Positions 35,266 to 44,190 of a stretch of DNA of 64,000 bases are shown piece by piece. A program made the translations under genes and the position numbers. How positions within the stretch are numbered: the stretch's first letter is position 1; each line of letters starts with the position of its first letter. The DNA is from an uncultured Chitinophagaceae bacterium (GTDB lineage Bacteria; Bacteroidota; Bacteroidia; Chitinophagales; Chitinophagaceae), in NCBI GenBank assembly GCA_937858715.1, contig CALLZY010000214.1, positions 1 to 64,000 of the forward strand, written 5' to 3'. Under the pieces are notes generated by a model. It was not told where the DNA came from. It made no database searches and was given only the letters and a program-made list of their open reading frames with translations.

Positions 35266-37266
35266 TTATGGCTCCACCCATGCCCCGTGTTCTTTCAGCA
35301 GGTTTATCAGTTCTTCTACGGCCACCTCGCTGTCAATATTTCGTTTCATTATTTCCTTGCTTTTGTAAAGAGTAATTTTTCCCGGACCGCTGCCCACATA
35401 GCCAAAGTCTGCATCAGCCATTTCGCCCGGACCATTTACAATACAGCCCATAATGGCAATTTTCACACCTTTCAGGTGATTAGTAACAGACCTTATTCTG
35501 GCAGTAGTTTCCTGCAAGTCGAACAAAGTGCGGCCGCAACTGGGGCAACTGATATATTCTGTTTTTGAAATTCTCGTCCTTGTTGCCTGCAATATGCTGA
35601 AAGCGGTATTGTTGGTGAACTGGTGAATATCTTTTACATCTAAATATGTCCTTCCCGTCATTCTGATATTATCCATCTTTGCATTACTTCCATATCCTAA
35701 GCAAATGCCATCACCCATGCCATCGAGCAACAACGCACCTGTTTCAGCAGCAAAATGAATAAGGTGCTCATCGGGTGTTTGCCAACCGCTGTCGGTTATT
35801 AATACAATGGGATTGCGTACTCCACGGTTCATCAGTTCAATGAACATGCGGCGGACAGATTGAACTGCGTTAACCCGTGCCGAACTCAGGCATAGAACTA
35901 CTGATGGGTCACTCTTCAGTTCATCCAGGTATTCGTAATCGCTGACAGATGCTTCATCACTGTAACAATCTATCATCACAAAGTTCAAAATATTGCTTTT
36001 TGCCTCAGTTTCAGCATAACCTTTATCAGAAAAAATTGGATAATAAGTACTCTTATCTTTTGCTTCGGCCCAGGCAGCCGGATAAACAATCACCTTCAGG
36101 GTGCCGGGAAGTGAAAAATCCAAAAGCTGGTGCCCGGTGAAAATATAATCGGCTGCCGCATCTCCAATTGCCCATTTATCTGTTACAGCATTATAAGCAT
36201 ACCCGGCACTTTGCAAATGCTGCGGAGTAATCTTTTCAATCTTGCTTAAATCACCAATTACTACCGGAACCTGCCCGCCACCAATATTAGCAACAGAAAA
36301 CGTTTCCCTTCTTCTGTATTCAAATGGAGAATAGGGAAGACTAATTTCTGAATCCCAGCTTCCGGCTTCTGACTTCTGACTTGCTGCCTGATACCTCTTC
36401 ACCAAATCTTTACATACAGGTATTTCAAACTCCGGGTCTTCAGTTAATGATACACGGATAGTATCGCCAATGCCGTCTTCGAGCAAAGTACCGATACCAA
36501 TGGCCGATTTAATCCTTCCATCTTCCCCATCACCGGCTTCTGTAACACCAAGGTGCAGGGGATATATCTCACCAAACTCATCAAACATTGTTTTCACCAG
36601 TAAACGATATGCCTGTACCATTACCTGAGGATTGCTGCTCTTCATACTCAGCACAATGTTGTGAAAAGCTTCAGCCCTTGCAATCCTCAAAAATTCCATG
36701 GCACTCTCCACCATTCCGATAGGAGTATCGCCATACCGGCTCATAATCCTGTCACTAAGTGAACCATGATTGGTGCCTATACGCATGGCAGTGCCATGTT
36801 CCTTACAAATCTTAACCAAAGGAGTAAACCTGTCCCGTATCCTTTCAATCTCCTCTGCATATTCAGCATCGGTATATTCAATTTGTTCAAACTTCTTTTT
36901 ATCAACATAGTTACCCGGATTCACTCTTACTTTTTCAATAATCCGTGCTGCAATTTCGGCAGCATTGGGAGTAAAATGTATATCAGCAATCAGTGGTGTG
37001 TTGTATCCTCTTTTACGAAGTTCATTTTTAATATTGAGCAGGTTTTCAGCTTCCAGTTTTGAAGGAGCCGTTATCCGTACCATTTCTGCACCTGCTTCAA
37101 TACAACGGATACTTTGCTCAACCGTGGCTATGGTATTCATGGTATCGGTCGTAGTCATCGTTTGAATACGGACAGGATGATTATTACCAAGCAGCAATCC
37201 GCCGATATTGACTTCTTTTGTTTTAAGCCGCTTATACGCAGTAAGTGACTCACAGTAGTATTGCAT
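35266..37266 (-). CDS. ispG: 4-hydroxy-3-methylbut-2-enyl diphosphate synthase, long form
   Basis: 666 aa, the three-domain form found in Bacteroidota, Chlamydiae and plants. The N-terminal TIM barrel (VRIQTMTTTDTMNT, PLIADIHFTPNAA, RVNPGNYVDKKKF) covers about 1-270. An extra insert domain covers about 290-560. The C-terminal 4Fe-4S domain has CPSCGRTLFDLQ and CIVNGPGEMADADFGYVG. It makes HMBPP from MEcPP in the non-mevalonate isoprenoid pathway. A good promoter lies directly upstream; yhhN, nadB and the acyltransferase follow. Confidence 0.95.
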   Translation of the reverse strand: MQYYCESLTAYKRLKTKEVNIGGLLLGNNHPVRIQTMTTTDTMNTIATVEQSIRCIEAGAEMVRITAPSKLEAENLLNIKNELRKRGYNTPLIADIHFTPNAAEIAARIIEKVRVNPGNYVDKKKFEQIEYTDAEYAEEIERIRDRFTPLVKICKEHGTAMRIGTNHGSLSDRIMSRYGDTPIGMVESAMEFLRIARAEAFHNIVLSMKSSNPQVMVQAYRLLVKTMFDEFGEIYPLHLGVTEAGDGEDGRIKSAIGIGTLLEDGIGDTIRVSLTEDPEFEIPVCKDLVKRYQAASQKSEAGSWDSEISLPYSPFEYRRRETFSVANIGGGQVPVVIGDLSKIEKITPQHLQSAGYAYNAVTDKWAIGDAAADYIFTGHQLLDFSLPGTLKVIVYPAAWAEAKDKSTYYPIFSDKGYAETEAKSNILNFVMIDCYSDEASVSDYEYLDELKSDPSVVLCLSSARVNAVQSVRRMFIELMNRGVRNPIVLITDSGWQTPDEHLIHFAAETGALLLDGMGDGICLGYGSNAKMDNIRMTGRTYLDVKDIHQFTNNTAFSILQATRTRISKTEYISCPSCGRTLFDLQETTARIRSVTNHLKGVKIAIMGCIVNGPGEMADADFGYVGSGPGKITLYKSKEIMKRNIDSEVAVEELINLLKEHGAWVEP

Positions 37267-37313
37267 AAAAATTGAAAATTTGAACTTCAGTACTTAATAA
37301 CACAGAAACCGGC

Positions 37314-37341
37314 CAAAGGTATTATAAAGAATAAAATACAA
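37314..37341 (-). promoter_or_regulatory. Promoter for the ispG transcription unit
   Basis: On the minus strand TTG (37341-37339) is followed after 17 nt by TACCTTTG (37321-37314), fitting the Bacteroidota -33/-7 pattern. The ATG of ispG is 47 nt further. Confidence 0.65.
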
Positions 37342-37348
37342 CTCAGGT

Positions 37349-39028
37349 TTACCAGTCCTTCCCCTGAGACCCACCCCCTTCTTCTCTTTTCTTTTGTATC
37401 CTCTTCTGTACTTCTTTTTCTTTTTGCTGAAGCAGCCGTAATCTCTGCTCTGCCTCTTTTGGCTTCATTTTAGGTTGTTGCTTCTGTTGCTGTTTTTTCT
37501 TTTGCTGATTGTCGTTTTTCTTTTCTTCGTTTTTCTTCTTCTTTAATTCCAGCAGAGCTTTCTGAAGGTTCTCCCTGGCTTCTTTATCGGCAGGATTATT
37601 CCGTAACGCATTCTTATATGCTTCCACTGATGCTTCAAGCTCCTTCTGCCTGCTTAATATAGCACCTTTGTTGTACCATGCTTTCGAAGCAAGCTGCTTA
37701 TCCGCTGCGTTTGTTGCAGCGTCGCTTAGAAGTTTCAGAGCATCTTCCTTTTTGTCCTGCTTATATAAAGCAGCGGCAAGATTATACTTTGCAACAAAGC
37801 TTTCCGGTGCTGCTGTCAATGCCTCCCTGAATTTTTTTTCAGCTTCCGGATACTGTCCTTGCCTGTAGAGTTCGTTGGCAGCAAAAATTTGTCCTTCAGC
37901 AGATTTATTTTGCTGTGAAAATAACATTCCAGGGTGGCAAATAAACAACATAATAAACCCTTTTTTTAAACTGCCCGTAAACAAATGATCGAGCCGCAAA
38001 TTCTTTTTTTCCGGAAAGAAAAATTCAATCACCAATAACAGTAACATTACAGCGGCAAATAACCAATACCAGTTGCGATAGCTGATTTGTGAACTGTCAG
38101 CATAAGCCTTTCTGTCTATTTGCGACAACTGGGACATTACCTGCGCAACAGCCTTATCGCTTTCTTCCAAATGCAGGTAAACGCCATTTGTAGCACTTGC
38201 AATTTCTTTCAGGCCGGCTTCGTTCAGTTTTGAGATAACCACATTCCCTGCCTCATCTTTCTTATTCTCTCCTGTTATCGTATCAGGTATTGTTGCCCCT
38301 TCCGGTGAGCCAATACCAACTGTATTTATCATCACTCCCTGCTTCGACAACTCCCCTGCTACCGAAATGGCATTTGCATCATGGTCTTCACCATCTGAAA
38401 TCAGTATAACCGATTTAAACTTTTTGTCAGCAGGATTGAAAGTTCTTGCACTCATTTCCAATGCATCACTGATAACAGTACCTTGTTGCGGAACAGCATC
38501 CGGCGATGCCGATGAAACAAACAACTTTGCCGCTCCGTTATCTGCTGTTAAAGGCATTTGCATATATGCCCTTCCGGCAAAGAGTATGAGAGCAATCCTG
38601 TCATCAGGCATTTTTTCTAATAATTTCTGAAGAAACTGCTTTGCCTTTTCCAGCCTGCTAGGGGCATAGTCTGTTGCCAGCATACTTTTGCTTACATCAA
38701 GGGCAATGGCAACATCAATACCTTTTCTGACTGTGTTCTCGCCTCCTGCCGCCTGTCTCGGGTTCATCGCAGCGATGACACCAACAATAAAAGCAATAAA
38801 CAGAAAGATAAATTTCAAAAAGAAACGTTTGCCCGAGTAATCCTTTATTAGTGATTTTACGAGTTGCTCATCACCCATTCGCTTCAAAACCTCTTTTTTC
38901 CAGCGAAGTACAAATACAAACAAAAGGGCAAGGAGCAAGGCCCCCGCCATCAGCCAGTACAAATCCTTATGTTGAAATTGATAATTCAAGTTGCTAAAAC
39001 TTAACAGATACCAAAACAAGCCTGTCAT
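37349..39028 (-). CDS. BatB-BatC-like fusion: VWA domain membrane protein with C-terminal TPR
   Basis: 559 aa. Two N-terminal helices flank a linker, then a von Willebrand A domain (about 90-300) with MIDAS motif DVSKS and later ISDGED. A helix near 325 and a second membrane segment are followed by TPR repeats (about 365-500: AANELYRQGQYPEAEKKFRE, AWYNKGAILSRQKELEASVE) and a highly charged Lys/Gln/Glu tail. In Bat (aerotolerance) operons BatB (VWA) and BatC (TPR) are normally separate. I chose the ATG whose A is the last base of the beta-lactamase TGA; a GTG one codon earlier is also possible. Confidence 0.85.
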   Translation of the reverse strand: MTGLFWYLLSFSNLNYQFQHKDLYWLMAGALLLALLFVFVLRWKKEVLKRMGDEQLVKSLIKDYSGKRFFLKFIFLFIAFIVGVIAAMNPRQAAGGENTVRKGIDVAIALDVSKSMLATDYAPSRLEKAKQFLQKLLEKMPDDRIALILFAGRAYMQMPLTADNGAAKLFVSSASPDAVPQQGTVISDALEMSARTFNPADKKFKSVILISDGEDHDANAISVAGELSKQGVMINTVGIGSPEGATIPDTITGENKKDEAGNVVISKLNEAGLKEIASATNGVYLHLEESDKAVAQVMSQLSQIDRKAYADSSQISYRNWYWLFAAVMLLLLVIEFFFPEKKNLRLDHLFTGSLKKGFIMLFICHPGMLFSQQNKSAEGQIFAANELYRQGQYPEAEKKFREALTAAPESFVAKYNLAAALYKQDKKEDALKLLSDAATNAADKQLASKAWYNKGAILSRQKELEASVEAYKNALRNNPADKEARENLQKALLELKKKKNEEKKNDNQQKKKQQQKQQPKMKPKEAEQRLRLLQQKEKEVQKRIQKKREEGGGSQGKDW

Positions 39029-39855
39029 CACATCTTTCCCTCAAAGAAGCCGAGCTGAGTTAAAATGCCTTTCAGCATCTTCATTCTCACAGTAAACATA
39101 TCGAAGTCTTTATCCGGCGACTCAATGTTTAAAACAAAAAAGTACGGATGATTGTTCTCTTCTATCCAGCCAGTAATCCATCCAATCGCATTTCCATTTT
39201 CCTTAAAACCCCATCCTGTCTTATAGCCAAGCCTGTAATTAGGCTTATTTTCAAACAACATTGCCCGTTTCACCATTTCCTGGTATGTTTTAAAGAAGGG
39301 TAACTGATCAAAGTATAGTTTCTTTACCAATCCCAGTTGCTGGTCAGGTGTTACCTTTATCGAGTTATCAATCCAGAAGCTGTCAACAGCAGATGTTATC
39401 CTCACTTTATCGGTATCTGATTTTGCTCCATACTTGAGACTGTCGAGCCAAAGTTGCATAGTGTCTTTTCCTATACGCCTAGCCACTTCCTGGTAATATG
39501 GCAATGAGGAAACCCTGAAGGCCTCATACATGGTCAGGTCTTTATTCCAGTCCTCTTTCCATCGCTTTACACCATCCCATTTAATTATCATGCTGTCGTT
39601 TACAATTTTGCCTGTTTGCAAACCAATCAGTGAGTTGACAATCTTGAAAGTAGAGGCGGGCTGATAGGCGCTATCCCGGTAGCGGCTGAGATTATACACA
39701 GTGAATTTTCCCGTTGCATTGTTCATAAGTGCAAAACAGCCTTCCACTTTGTTCTCATCAAAGTATTTTTTCAGGCTGTTATCCTTCTTTACATTATCAG
39801 GAGAACAGGAAACAACTCCAAGCAAAATCAGGCTAAAAAAAGCGTAAAATTTCAT
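39028..39855 (-). CDS. Class D (OXA-type) beta-lactamase-like lipoprotein
   Basis: 275 aa. The signal ends in a lipobox (GVVSC, Cys 17). Class D landmarks: ASTFK with Ser68 and carbamylatable Lys71, SSL (116-118) in place of SxV, YGA (142-144) in place of YGN, FWID with the omega-loop Trp161, KTG (212-214) and WITGW (226-230). It should acylate with beta-lactams. The changes at two conserved motifs leave hydrolysis rate and spectrum open, and a sensor or wall-related role is possible. Its stop overlaps the start of the Bat fusion gene. Confidence 0.88.
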   Translation of the reverse strand: MKFYAFFSLILLGVVSCSPDNVKKDNSLKKYFDENKVEGCFALMNNATGKFTVYNLSRYRDSAYQPASTFKIVNSLIGLQTGKIVNDSMIIKWDGVKRWKEDWNKDLTMYEAFRVSSLPYYQEVARRIGKDTMQLWLDSLKYGAKSDTDKVRITSAVDSFWIDNSIKVTPDQQLGLVKKLYFDQLPFFKTYQEMVKRAMLFENKPNYRLGYKTGWGFKENGNAIGWITGWIEENNHPYFFVLNIESPDKDFDMFTVRMKMLKGILTQLGFFEGKM

Positions 39856-39871
39856 AAATAAATTCTTTGGG

Positions 39872-39879
39872 CAAAGGTA
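39872..39879 (-). promoter_or_regulatory. Candidate -7 element for the class D beta-lactamase gene
   Basis: The minus strand reads TACCTTTG, a full TAnnTTTG match, with 16 nt before the ATG at 39855. No -33 TTG is seen at normal spacing. Confidence 0.45.
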
Positions 39880-39910
39880 TGTTTCTGAAATATGGAGTAC
39901 ATACTTATTG

Positions 39911-40432
39911 TTACTTATCTCTTGTTAAAACAGCTTTCTGGTAACCACCTACCCGGTAGCTTTGAACCGCCGGACTTTCATCGGTGCCAAGCCCGGTTGT
40001 GGCCAATGGTTTTGCGCCGATGGTAAAAAACTCCACATGCAGTTTCCCTTTTTCCATCCAATAGTTGTTTAAAATGGTGCTGTTCATCACAGTAAAAGCC
40101 CCGCAAAATTTATTGCCTGCCCAGAACTGGTCAAGTACAATACCATTTCTTTCGTCAATCACCCAATGAATACCTGCAGTGTCCCTAGGCAGCAAATTAT
40201 AAGGCCTGTTATCTTCTGTTTCCGAACCATAAATCAGTTGCCAGGTCCACCCTGCGCTGTCGGCCCTATGGATTCTTAGTTCCATATTAACCGGTTTAGG
40301 ATTTGTTTCGCCTGTTTTGTACCACTGCAATGTTCCCTTCCAGTTGCCTTCCCAACTTTGCGGAAAATTTTTGTGTTGCGAAACGGCACTAAGGGAATAC
40401 AGAACAAAGAAACCCAGTAAAAAATTTTTCAT
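39911..40432 (-). CDS. Secreted protein of unknown function
   Basis: 173 aa with a signal peptide (MKNFLLGFFVLYSLSAVSQ). The mature part has SWEGNWKGTLQWYKTGE, MELRIHRADSAGWTWQLIYG and VLDQFWAGNKFCGAFTVMN, a Trp-rich beta pattern that may be a calycin-like barrel. I recognise no named family. It lies 56 bp upstream of the beta-lactamase gene on the same strand, but a -7 box separates them. Confidence 0.75.
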   Translation of the reverse strand: MKNFLLGFFVLYSLSAVSQHKNFPQSWEGNWKGTLQWYKTGETNPKPVNMELRIHRADSAGWTWQLIYGSETEDNRPYNLLPRDTAGIHWVIDERNGIVLDQFWAGNKFCGAFTVMNSTILNNYWMEKGKLHVEFFTIGAKPLATTGLGTDESPAVQSYRVGGYQKAVLTRDK

Positions 40433-40452
40433 TCAGGTTATTTGTATAAAAA

Positions 40453-40478
40453 TAAAAAATCCCGGCGTTAACCGGGAC
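40453..40478 (-). terminator. Terminator after the 42-aa lipoprotein gene
   Basis: On the minus strand CCCGG-TTAACG-CCGGG is followed by ATTTTTTATTTTT. It lies 25 bp after the stop of the 42-aa gene. Confidence 0.8.
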
Positions 40479-40502
40479 TGATGCTCTTCACTCTAACAGT
40501 AA

Positions 40503-40631
40503 TTACATATAAAATCCGCCTTTTTGCTTGTAATGAACCTTGCCCTGGCAGTCACGCTTAGTAGCCGCACAGGAACTAAGCATAAACATAACTACAGCTA
40601 CAGTGATGATAGAAAACAAAATTTTTTTCAT
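40503..40631 (-). CDS. Very small lipoprotein (42 aa)
   Basis: My translation gives MKKILFSIITVAVVMFMLSS then CAATKRDCQGKVHYK and a short Gly-rich end. The lipobox MLSSC puts the lipidated Cys at 21, leaving a 22-residue mature peptide with one further Cys. AAGAGGT just before the ATG can act as a ribosome site, and a terminator follows at once, so this is a complete single-gene unit. Similar tiny lipoproteins are common and poorly annotated in Bacteroidota. Confidence 0.72.
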   Translation of the reverse strand: MKKILFSIITVAVVMFMLSSCAATKRDCQGKVHYKQKGGFYM

Positions 40632-40840
40632 ACCTCTTAAATAGGTTATAAGTCAACAATTAAATACGGGATAATTCAGAGGAAAATGGTGGGTAGAGTT
40701 TTATATCATCGTTGTATGGCAGCTAAAATAATGCCAGCAGGTCTTTTTTCAAAGTATATTGCCCGATTTCTCTGAAAAAAATTTCAATCCAATAAATAGT
40801 ATCGTAAAAACACGAATAAACTACCTTTACAAATAAAAAA

Positions 40841-41437
40841 ATGAAGCCATATTTAGCCATTTTATTAAGTATAGCAATAGGCCTTGCATCATGCGACACC
40901 AGTAATTCTTCCGGTAAATCCGATAAGATTAGTGCGGACAGTTTAGCCAAAGAAACTGCAGCAGCAGAAAAAATAAAGGCTGCAGAGGAAGCATCGGAGA
41001 AAACAAAAGACGGACTGGCCAAACTATTACCTTTTACTGAAGCAGAATTAAAGGCCTTATTGCCCGGAACCTTCCTGGGTGGCAGCCAGGCTGATGCAGA
41101 AGTCAGCAGCAGCAGCGGTGCTTTATCTGCTACTGCCAAATACGAAATAAGCGACAGCAGCGCTGTAACACTTACCATATTCGACTGTGCCGGACCCGAA
41201 GGTGTTGGCATTTATAATATGCAATACCTGAGCATGGTAAATGCAGAAGAAGAAAACGATGAAGAATACACAAAAGCTGTAACGATTAATGGCAGCAAAG
41301 GAATGGAGCATTGTGATAAAACCAGCAACGACTGCGCATTAACCTGGTTCAGCAAAAGGTTCTTAGTAACCCTTGAAGGCGAAAATACAGGTGCAACTAT
41401 GCTAAAACAGGCTGCGTTGGGTTTAAAATTGAAATAA
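40841..41437 (+). CDS. Lipoprotein of unknown function with Ala/Glu/Lys-rich helix
   Basis: 198 aa. Signal with lipobox GLASC (Cys 18). A Ser-rich linker and a charged helical stretch (AKETAAAEKIKAAEEASEKT) cover about 25-65; a globular part follows, containing YEISDSSAVTLTIFDCAGPE and later Cys residues (EHCDKTSNDC) that may form a disulfide. I recognise no family. TACCTTTA at 40822-40829 is a one-mismatch -7 candidate. Convergent with the 41451 gene. Confidence 0.78.
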   Translation: MKPYLAILLSIAIGLASCDTSNSSGKSDKISADSLAKETAAAEKIKAAEEASEKTKDGLAKLLPFTEAELKALLPGTFLGGSQADAEVSSSSGALSATAKYEISDSSAVTLTIFDCAGPEGVGIYNMQYLSMVNAEEENDEEYTKAVTINGSKGMEHCDKTSNDCALTWFSKRFLVTLEGENTGATMLKQAALGLKLK

Positions 41438-41450
41438 CAATACCTTTAAA

Positions 41451-42083
41451 TCACAGATATATAGGATAACACTTTATTTTAGATATATCGTCGTTCAGGT
41501 CAATACGATAGTACGAATCGTCGTCCCCATTGCCGAATTTTTTATTACCATTTTTATCGAATTTACCTCTGACGAGGATCATTTTTTTGTCAACAGACAA
41601 TGTCCATGACATAACATGAAAACTATTGGGAGTTATCTGCGTAAGACTGTCGCCCGACCTTTTTGAAATAAACAAATAAGCAGGGTCATCATTATCAAGC
41701 GTATTGTCCTTGTTAAAGTTATCAGTTCTCACAAGATAGACAATATGGTTGGGTAACAGATTTTCCGAGACTTTATCTTTTCCGGTTTGCTGATAATAGT
41801 CTCTTTTAAAAAAAGTTTCAATGAGTACTGTTTGTTTATCAAAAACCTTCTTAACTGTATTATTTTTTGCATCGTAAATATGAACGTTTGAGTAATTGCC
41901 CCAAGTGTTCCATATTTTCCCATAACTGTTTCTGTTATCACCATCAATAAGTTCGGGTATCAGGTAAAATTCGGAACTGTCAATTTGAAAAGCTTCGGTA
42001 TAATTAATCTCTGTCTTTTTTTGCGAAAAGGATGAAACCGAAACAAGCATCAGAAAAACATGAAGGACAATTATCTTTTTCAT
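41451..42083 (-). CDS. Secreted protein of unknown function with Asp/Asn-rich segments
   Basis: 210 aa from the ATG at 42083 (MKKIIVLHVFLMLVSVSSFSQ, a clear signal peptide); the frame extends 11 codons further without a signal-like start. The mature part contains two acidic stretches resembling calcium-loop or EF-hand-like spacing, RTDNFNKDNTLDNDDPAYLF and KFDKNGNKKFGNGDDDSYY. It also has WTLSVDKKMILVRG. Binding of calcium is only an inference from the Asp/Asn pattern. Confidence 0.75.
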   Translation of the reverse strand: MKKIIVLHVFLMLVSVSSFSQKKTEINYTEAFQIDSSEFYLIPELIDGDNRNSYGKIWNTWGNYSNVHIYDAKNNTVKKVFDKQTVLIETFFKRDYYQQTGKDKVSENLLPNHIVYLVRTDNFNKDNTLDNDDPAYLFISKRSGDSLTQITPNSFHVMSWTLSVDKKMILVRGKFDKNGNKKFGNGDDDSYYRIDLNDDISKIKCYPIYL

Positions 42084-42260
42084 AAACATAAGCTTTGTTA
42101 GTGAGAAACAGTACAAGTTCTGTAAGCTGCATAATAACTGAAAACTTTCGCTGTTAAAAAAGGGTTAATAGAAAATATATTTCCCATGAAAAACTGACCC
42201 TGATTATCCTTTTTTGCCTGACAGCATAAGCAAAGTCATTATCGTAACTGACTTTATCCA

Positions 42261-42291
42261 TTGCAAATCAAACAGTATTGCAATAAGTTTG
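42261..42291 (+). promoter_or_regulatory. Promoter for the glutamine synthetase gene
   Basis: TTG (42261-42263), 20 nt, then TAAGTTTG (42284-42291) fit the Bacteroidota -33/-7 pattern; the ATG at 42319 is 27 nt further. This also argues against the longer frame that starts at 42214, since the promoter would be inside it. Confidence 0.65.
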
Positions 42292-42318
42292 CTGTCCGAT
42301 TGCTTAAAATATTTTACA

Positions 42319-43827
42319 ATGACTGCTATTACTTCACATGCAGGCAGTGCCAACCTGCTTATTCAGCATCTCAACAAGTCCCATAAAGATTTTACCAAGG
42401 CTGATATTATTCAGTTTATAAAAGACAAGCAGATACAAATGCTCAACTTCCGGTATCCGGGAGAAGATAACAGGCTGAAGACACTGAATTTTGTTATCAA
42501 CGATTATAAATATCTCGACACAATACTTTCCACTGGTGAACGGGTGGATGGCTCCAGCCTGTTTTCAAACATTGAGGCCGGTTCCAGCGACCTGTATGTG
42601 ATTCCCAAATTCCGGACAGCATTTGTAAATCCTTTTGCCAAAGTGCCGACACTGGATATTCTCTGCTCTTATTTTAATAAAGACGGGAAGCCATTGGCTT
42701 CCTCACCTGAAAATGTGCTGTGCAAAGCACATGAAGTACTGAAAGAAAAAACAGGCTTCACTTTTCAGACGATGGGTGAACTGGAATACTACATCATCAG
42801 CCCAAAAAATGATTTGTTCAGGGCGATGAACCAGAAAGGTTATCATGAATCAGCACCCTTCAGCAAGTGGGAAGATTTCAGGACAGAAGCAATGCACCTG
42901 ATTGCCCAATGCGGCGGACAAATTAAATACGGTCACCTTGAAGTGGGTAATTTCTCATTAGGTGAACTTGATTACGAACAAAACGAAATTGAATTTCTGC
43001 CAGTAGATGTGGAAGAAGCTGCTGAACAATTATTGGTTGCTAAATGGATTATCAGGAGCCTTGCTTACAAATATGGTGTTACCGTGACCTTTGCCCCAAA
43101 AATTACTGCCGACAAAGCCGGCAGCGGGATGCACATACACACCCAACTGGTTAAGGATGGCAAAAACATGATGACCGAAAACGGTAAACTGAGTGATTAC
43201 GCAAAAAAAGCCATCGCTGGTTATCTCTCACTGGCACCTTCGCTGACGGCCTTTGGCAATACGAACCCCACATCTTATTTCCGCTTAGTGCCACACCAGG
43301 AAGCCCCCACTACGGTTTGCTGGGGCGACAGAAACCGTTCGGTATTAGTAAGGGTTCCGCTGGGATGGAGTGGTGATAATAATATGCTGGCAACGGCCAA
43401 TCCTGCTGAAACACATAAAAAAGAAGACTTCAGCAGCAAGCAAACTGTTGAGTTCCGTTGCCCGGATGGTTCTGCCAATATATACCTGCTGCTGGCAGGG
43501 CTTACTGTCGCCGCCCGCTACGGACTTGAAATGGCCAATGCACTGGAATACGCTAAAGAAACCTATGTTGACATAAACATCTTCTCCGAAGAGCATAAAG
43601 AAAAAGTAAAAGGGCTGCAAACCCTGCCTGTTTCCTGCTGGGATTCCGCCACCATGCTTACCAAACAGGCTGATATTTATAGACAATACGGCGTTTTCTC
43701 CGATGCAATGATTGAAGGAATAGTAAAAAACCTGCACAGCTATAACGACCACGACTTCCGTATAAGACTAAAAGACAACCGGGAAGGTATGCTTGCATTG
43801 GTACAGGAGCATTTTCATTGCGGGTAG
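42319..43827 (+). CDS. Glutamine synthetase family protein
   Basis: 502 aa from the ATG at 42319. The C-terminal catalytic barrel is recognisable: LGELDYEQNEIEFLPVDVEE, VTFAPKITADKAGSGMHIHT (the GxGxHxH metal/ATP site), NTNPTSYFRLVPHQEAP, CWGDRNRSVLVRVP and VEFRCPDGSANIYLLLAGL. The N-terminal part includes the beta-grasp region (IQMLNFRYPGEDNRLKTLNF). It should form glutamine from glutamate and ammonia, or act on a related amine. It is somewhat longer than typical GSI, so glnA is likely but not certain. Confidence 0.88.
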   Translation: MTAITSHAGSANLLIQHLNKSHKDFTKADIIQFIKDKQIQMLNFRYPGEDNRLKTLNFVINDYKYLDTILSTGERVDGSSLFSNIEAGSSDLYVIPKFRTAFVNPFAKVPTLDILCSYFNKDGKPLASSPENVLCKAHEVLKEKTGFTFQTMGELEYYIISPKNDLFRAMNQKGYHESAPFSKWEDFRTEAMHLIAQCGGQIKYGHLEVGNFSLGELDYEQNEIEFLPVDVEEAAEQLLVAKWIIRSLAYKYGVTVTFAPKITADKAGSGMHIHTQLVKDGKNMMTENGKLSDYAKKAIAGYLSLAPSLTAFGNTNPTSYFRLVPHQEAPTTVCWGDRNRSVLVRVPLGWSGDNNMLATANPAETHKKEDFSSKQTVEFRCPDGSANIYLLLAGLTVAARYGLEMANALEYAKETYVDINIFSEEHKEKVKGLQTLPVSCWDSATMLTKQADIYRQYGVFSDAMIEGIVKNLHSYNDHDFRIRLKDNREGMLALVQEHFHCG

Positions 43828-43836
43828 AAAACAATC

Positions 43837-44181
43837 TCAATACAATATAACACCCGTTGCAGTTAACTCTGCTTTGCGCATTTTGAGCAGTTCGGCCAGT
43901 TCGTTATTAAGTTGTGCCGGGGTAGTATCATCTTTGGCATTGTATTCATCAAGTATGGAAAACTCAAAAGTGGTTTCGCCCAGTGTGTTCCAGTCTTGCT
44001 GAAGGGCAGCATTTGAGTGCATGCCCGCCTTTAACTGAAACCTGTCGGAATTAAAGGGCCTTTCCAAATCCTGGCTTTGCTTAATAAAGATTCTACCGTT
44101 TGATAAATTCTTAATCTGGAAAAGCCCGGCTTTGAATTTCCGGATTTTGTATTCAGTTTTTCTTTCCTTTTTTGAATTCAT
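43837..44181 (-). CDS. GIY-YIG-like protein with degenerate active site
   Basis: 114 aa. The pattern KAGLFQIKNLSNGRIFIKQS follows the GIY-x(n)-YIG layout, but GIY is GLF and YIG is FIK. Further family features: RFQLKAGMHSNAALQQDWN and FEFSILDEYN. The usual catalytic Tyr residues are changed, so nuclease activity is unlikely; this is a known short subfamily annotated only by fold. It lies 10 bp downstream of kbl on the same strand and convergent to glutamine synthetase. Confidence 0.75.
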   Translation of the reverse strand: MNSKKERKTEYKIRKFKAGLFQIKNLSNGRIFIKQSQDLERPFNSDRFQLKAGMHSNAALQQDWNTLGETTFEFSILDEYNAKDDTTPAQLNNELAELLKMRKAELTATGVILY

Positions 44182-44190
44182 TTCTTGGTC

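Noticed and set aside
42214..42318. Longer start for glutamine synthetase
   Set aside because: A good -33/-7 promoter lies inside this stretch, and the extra residues do not resemble the family.
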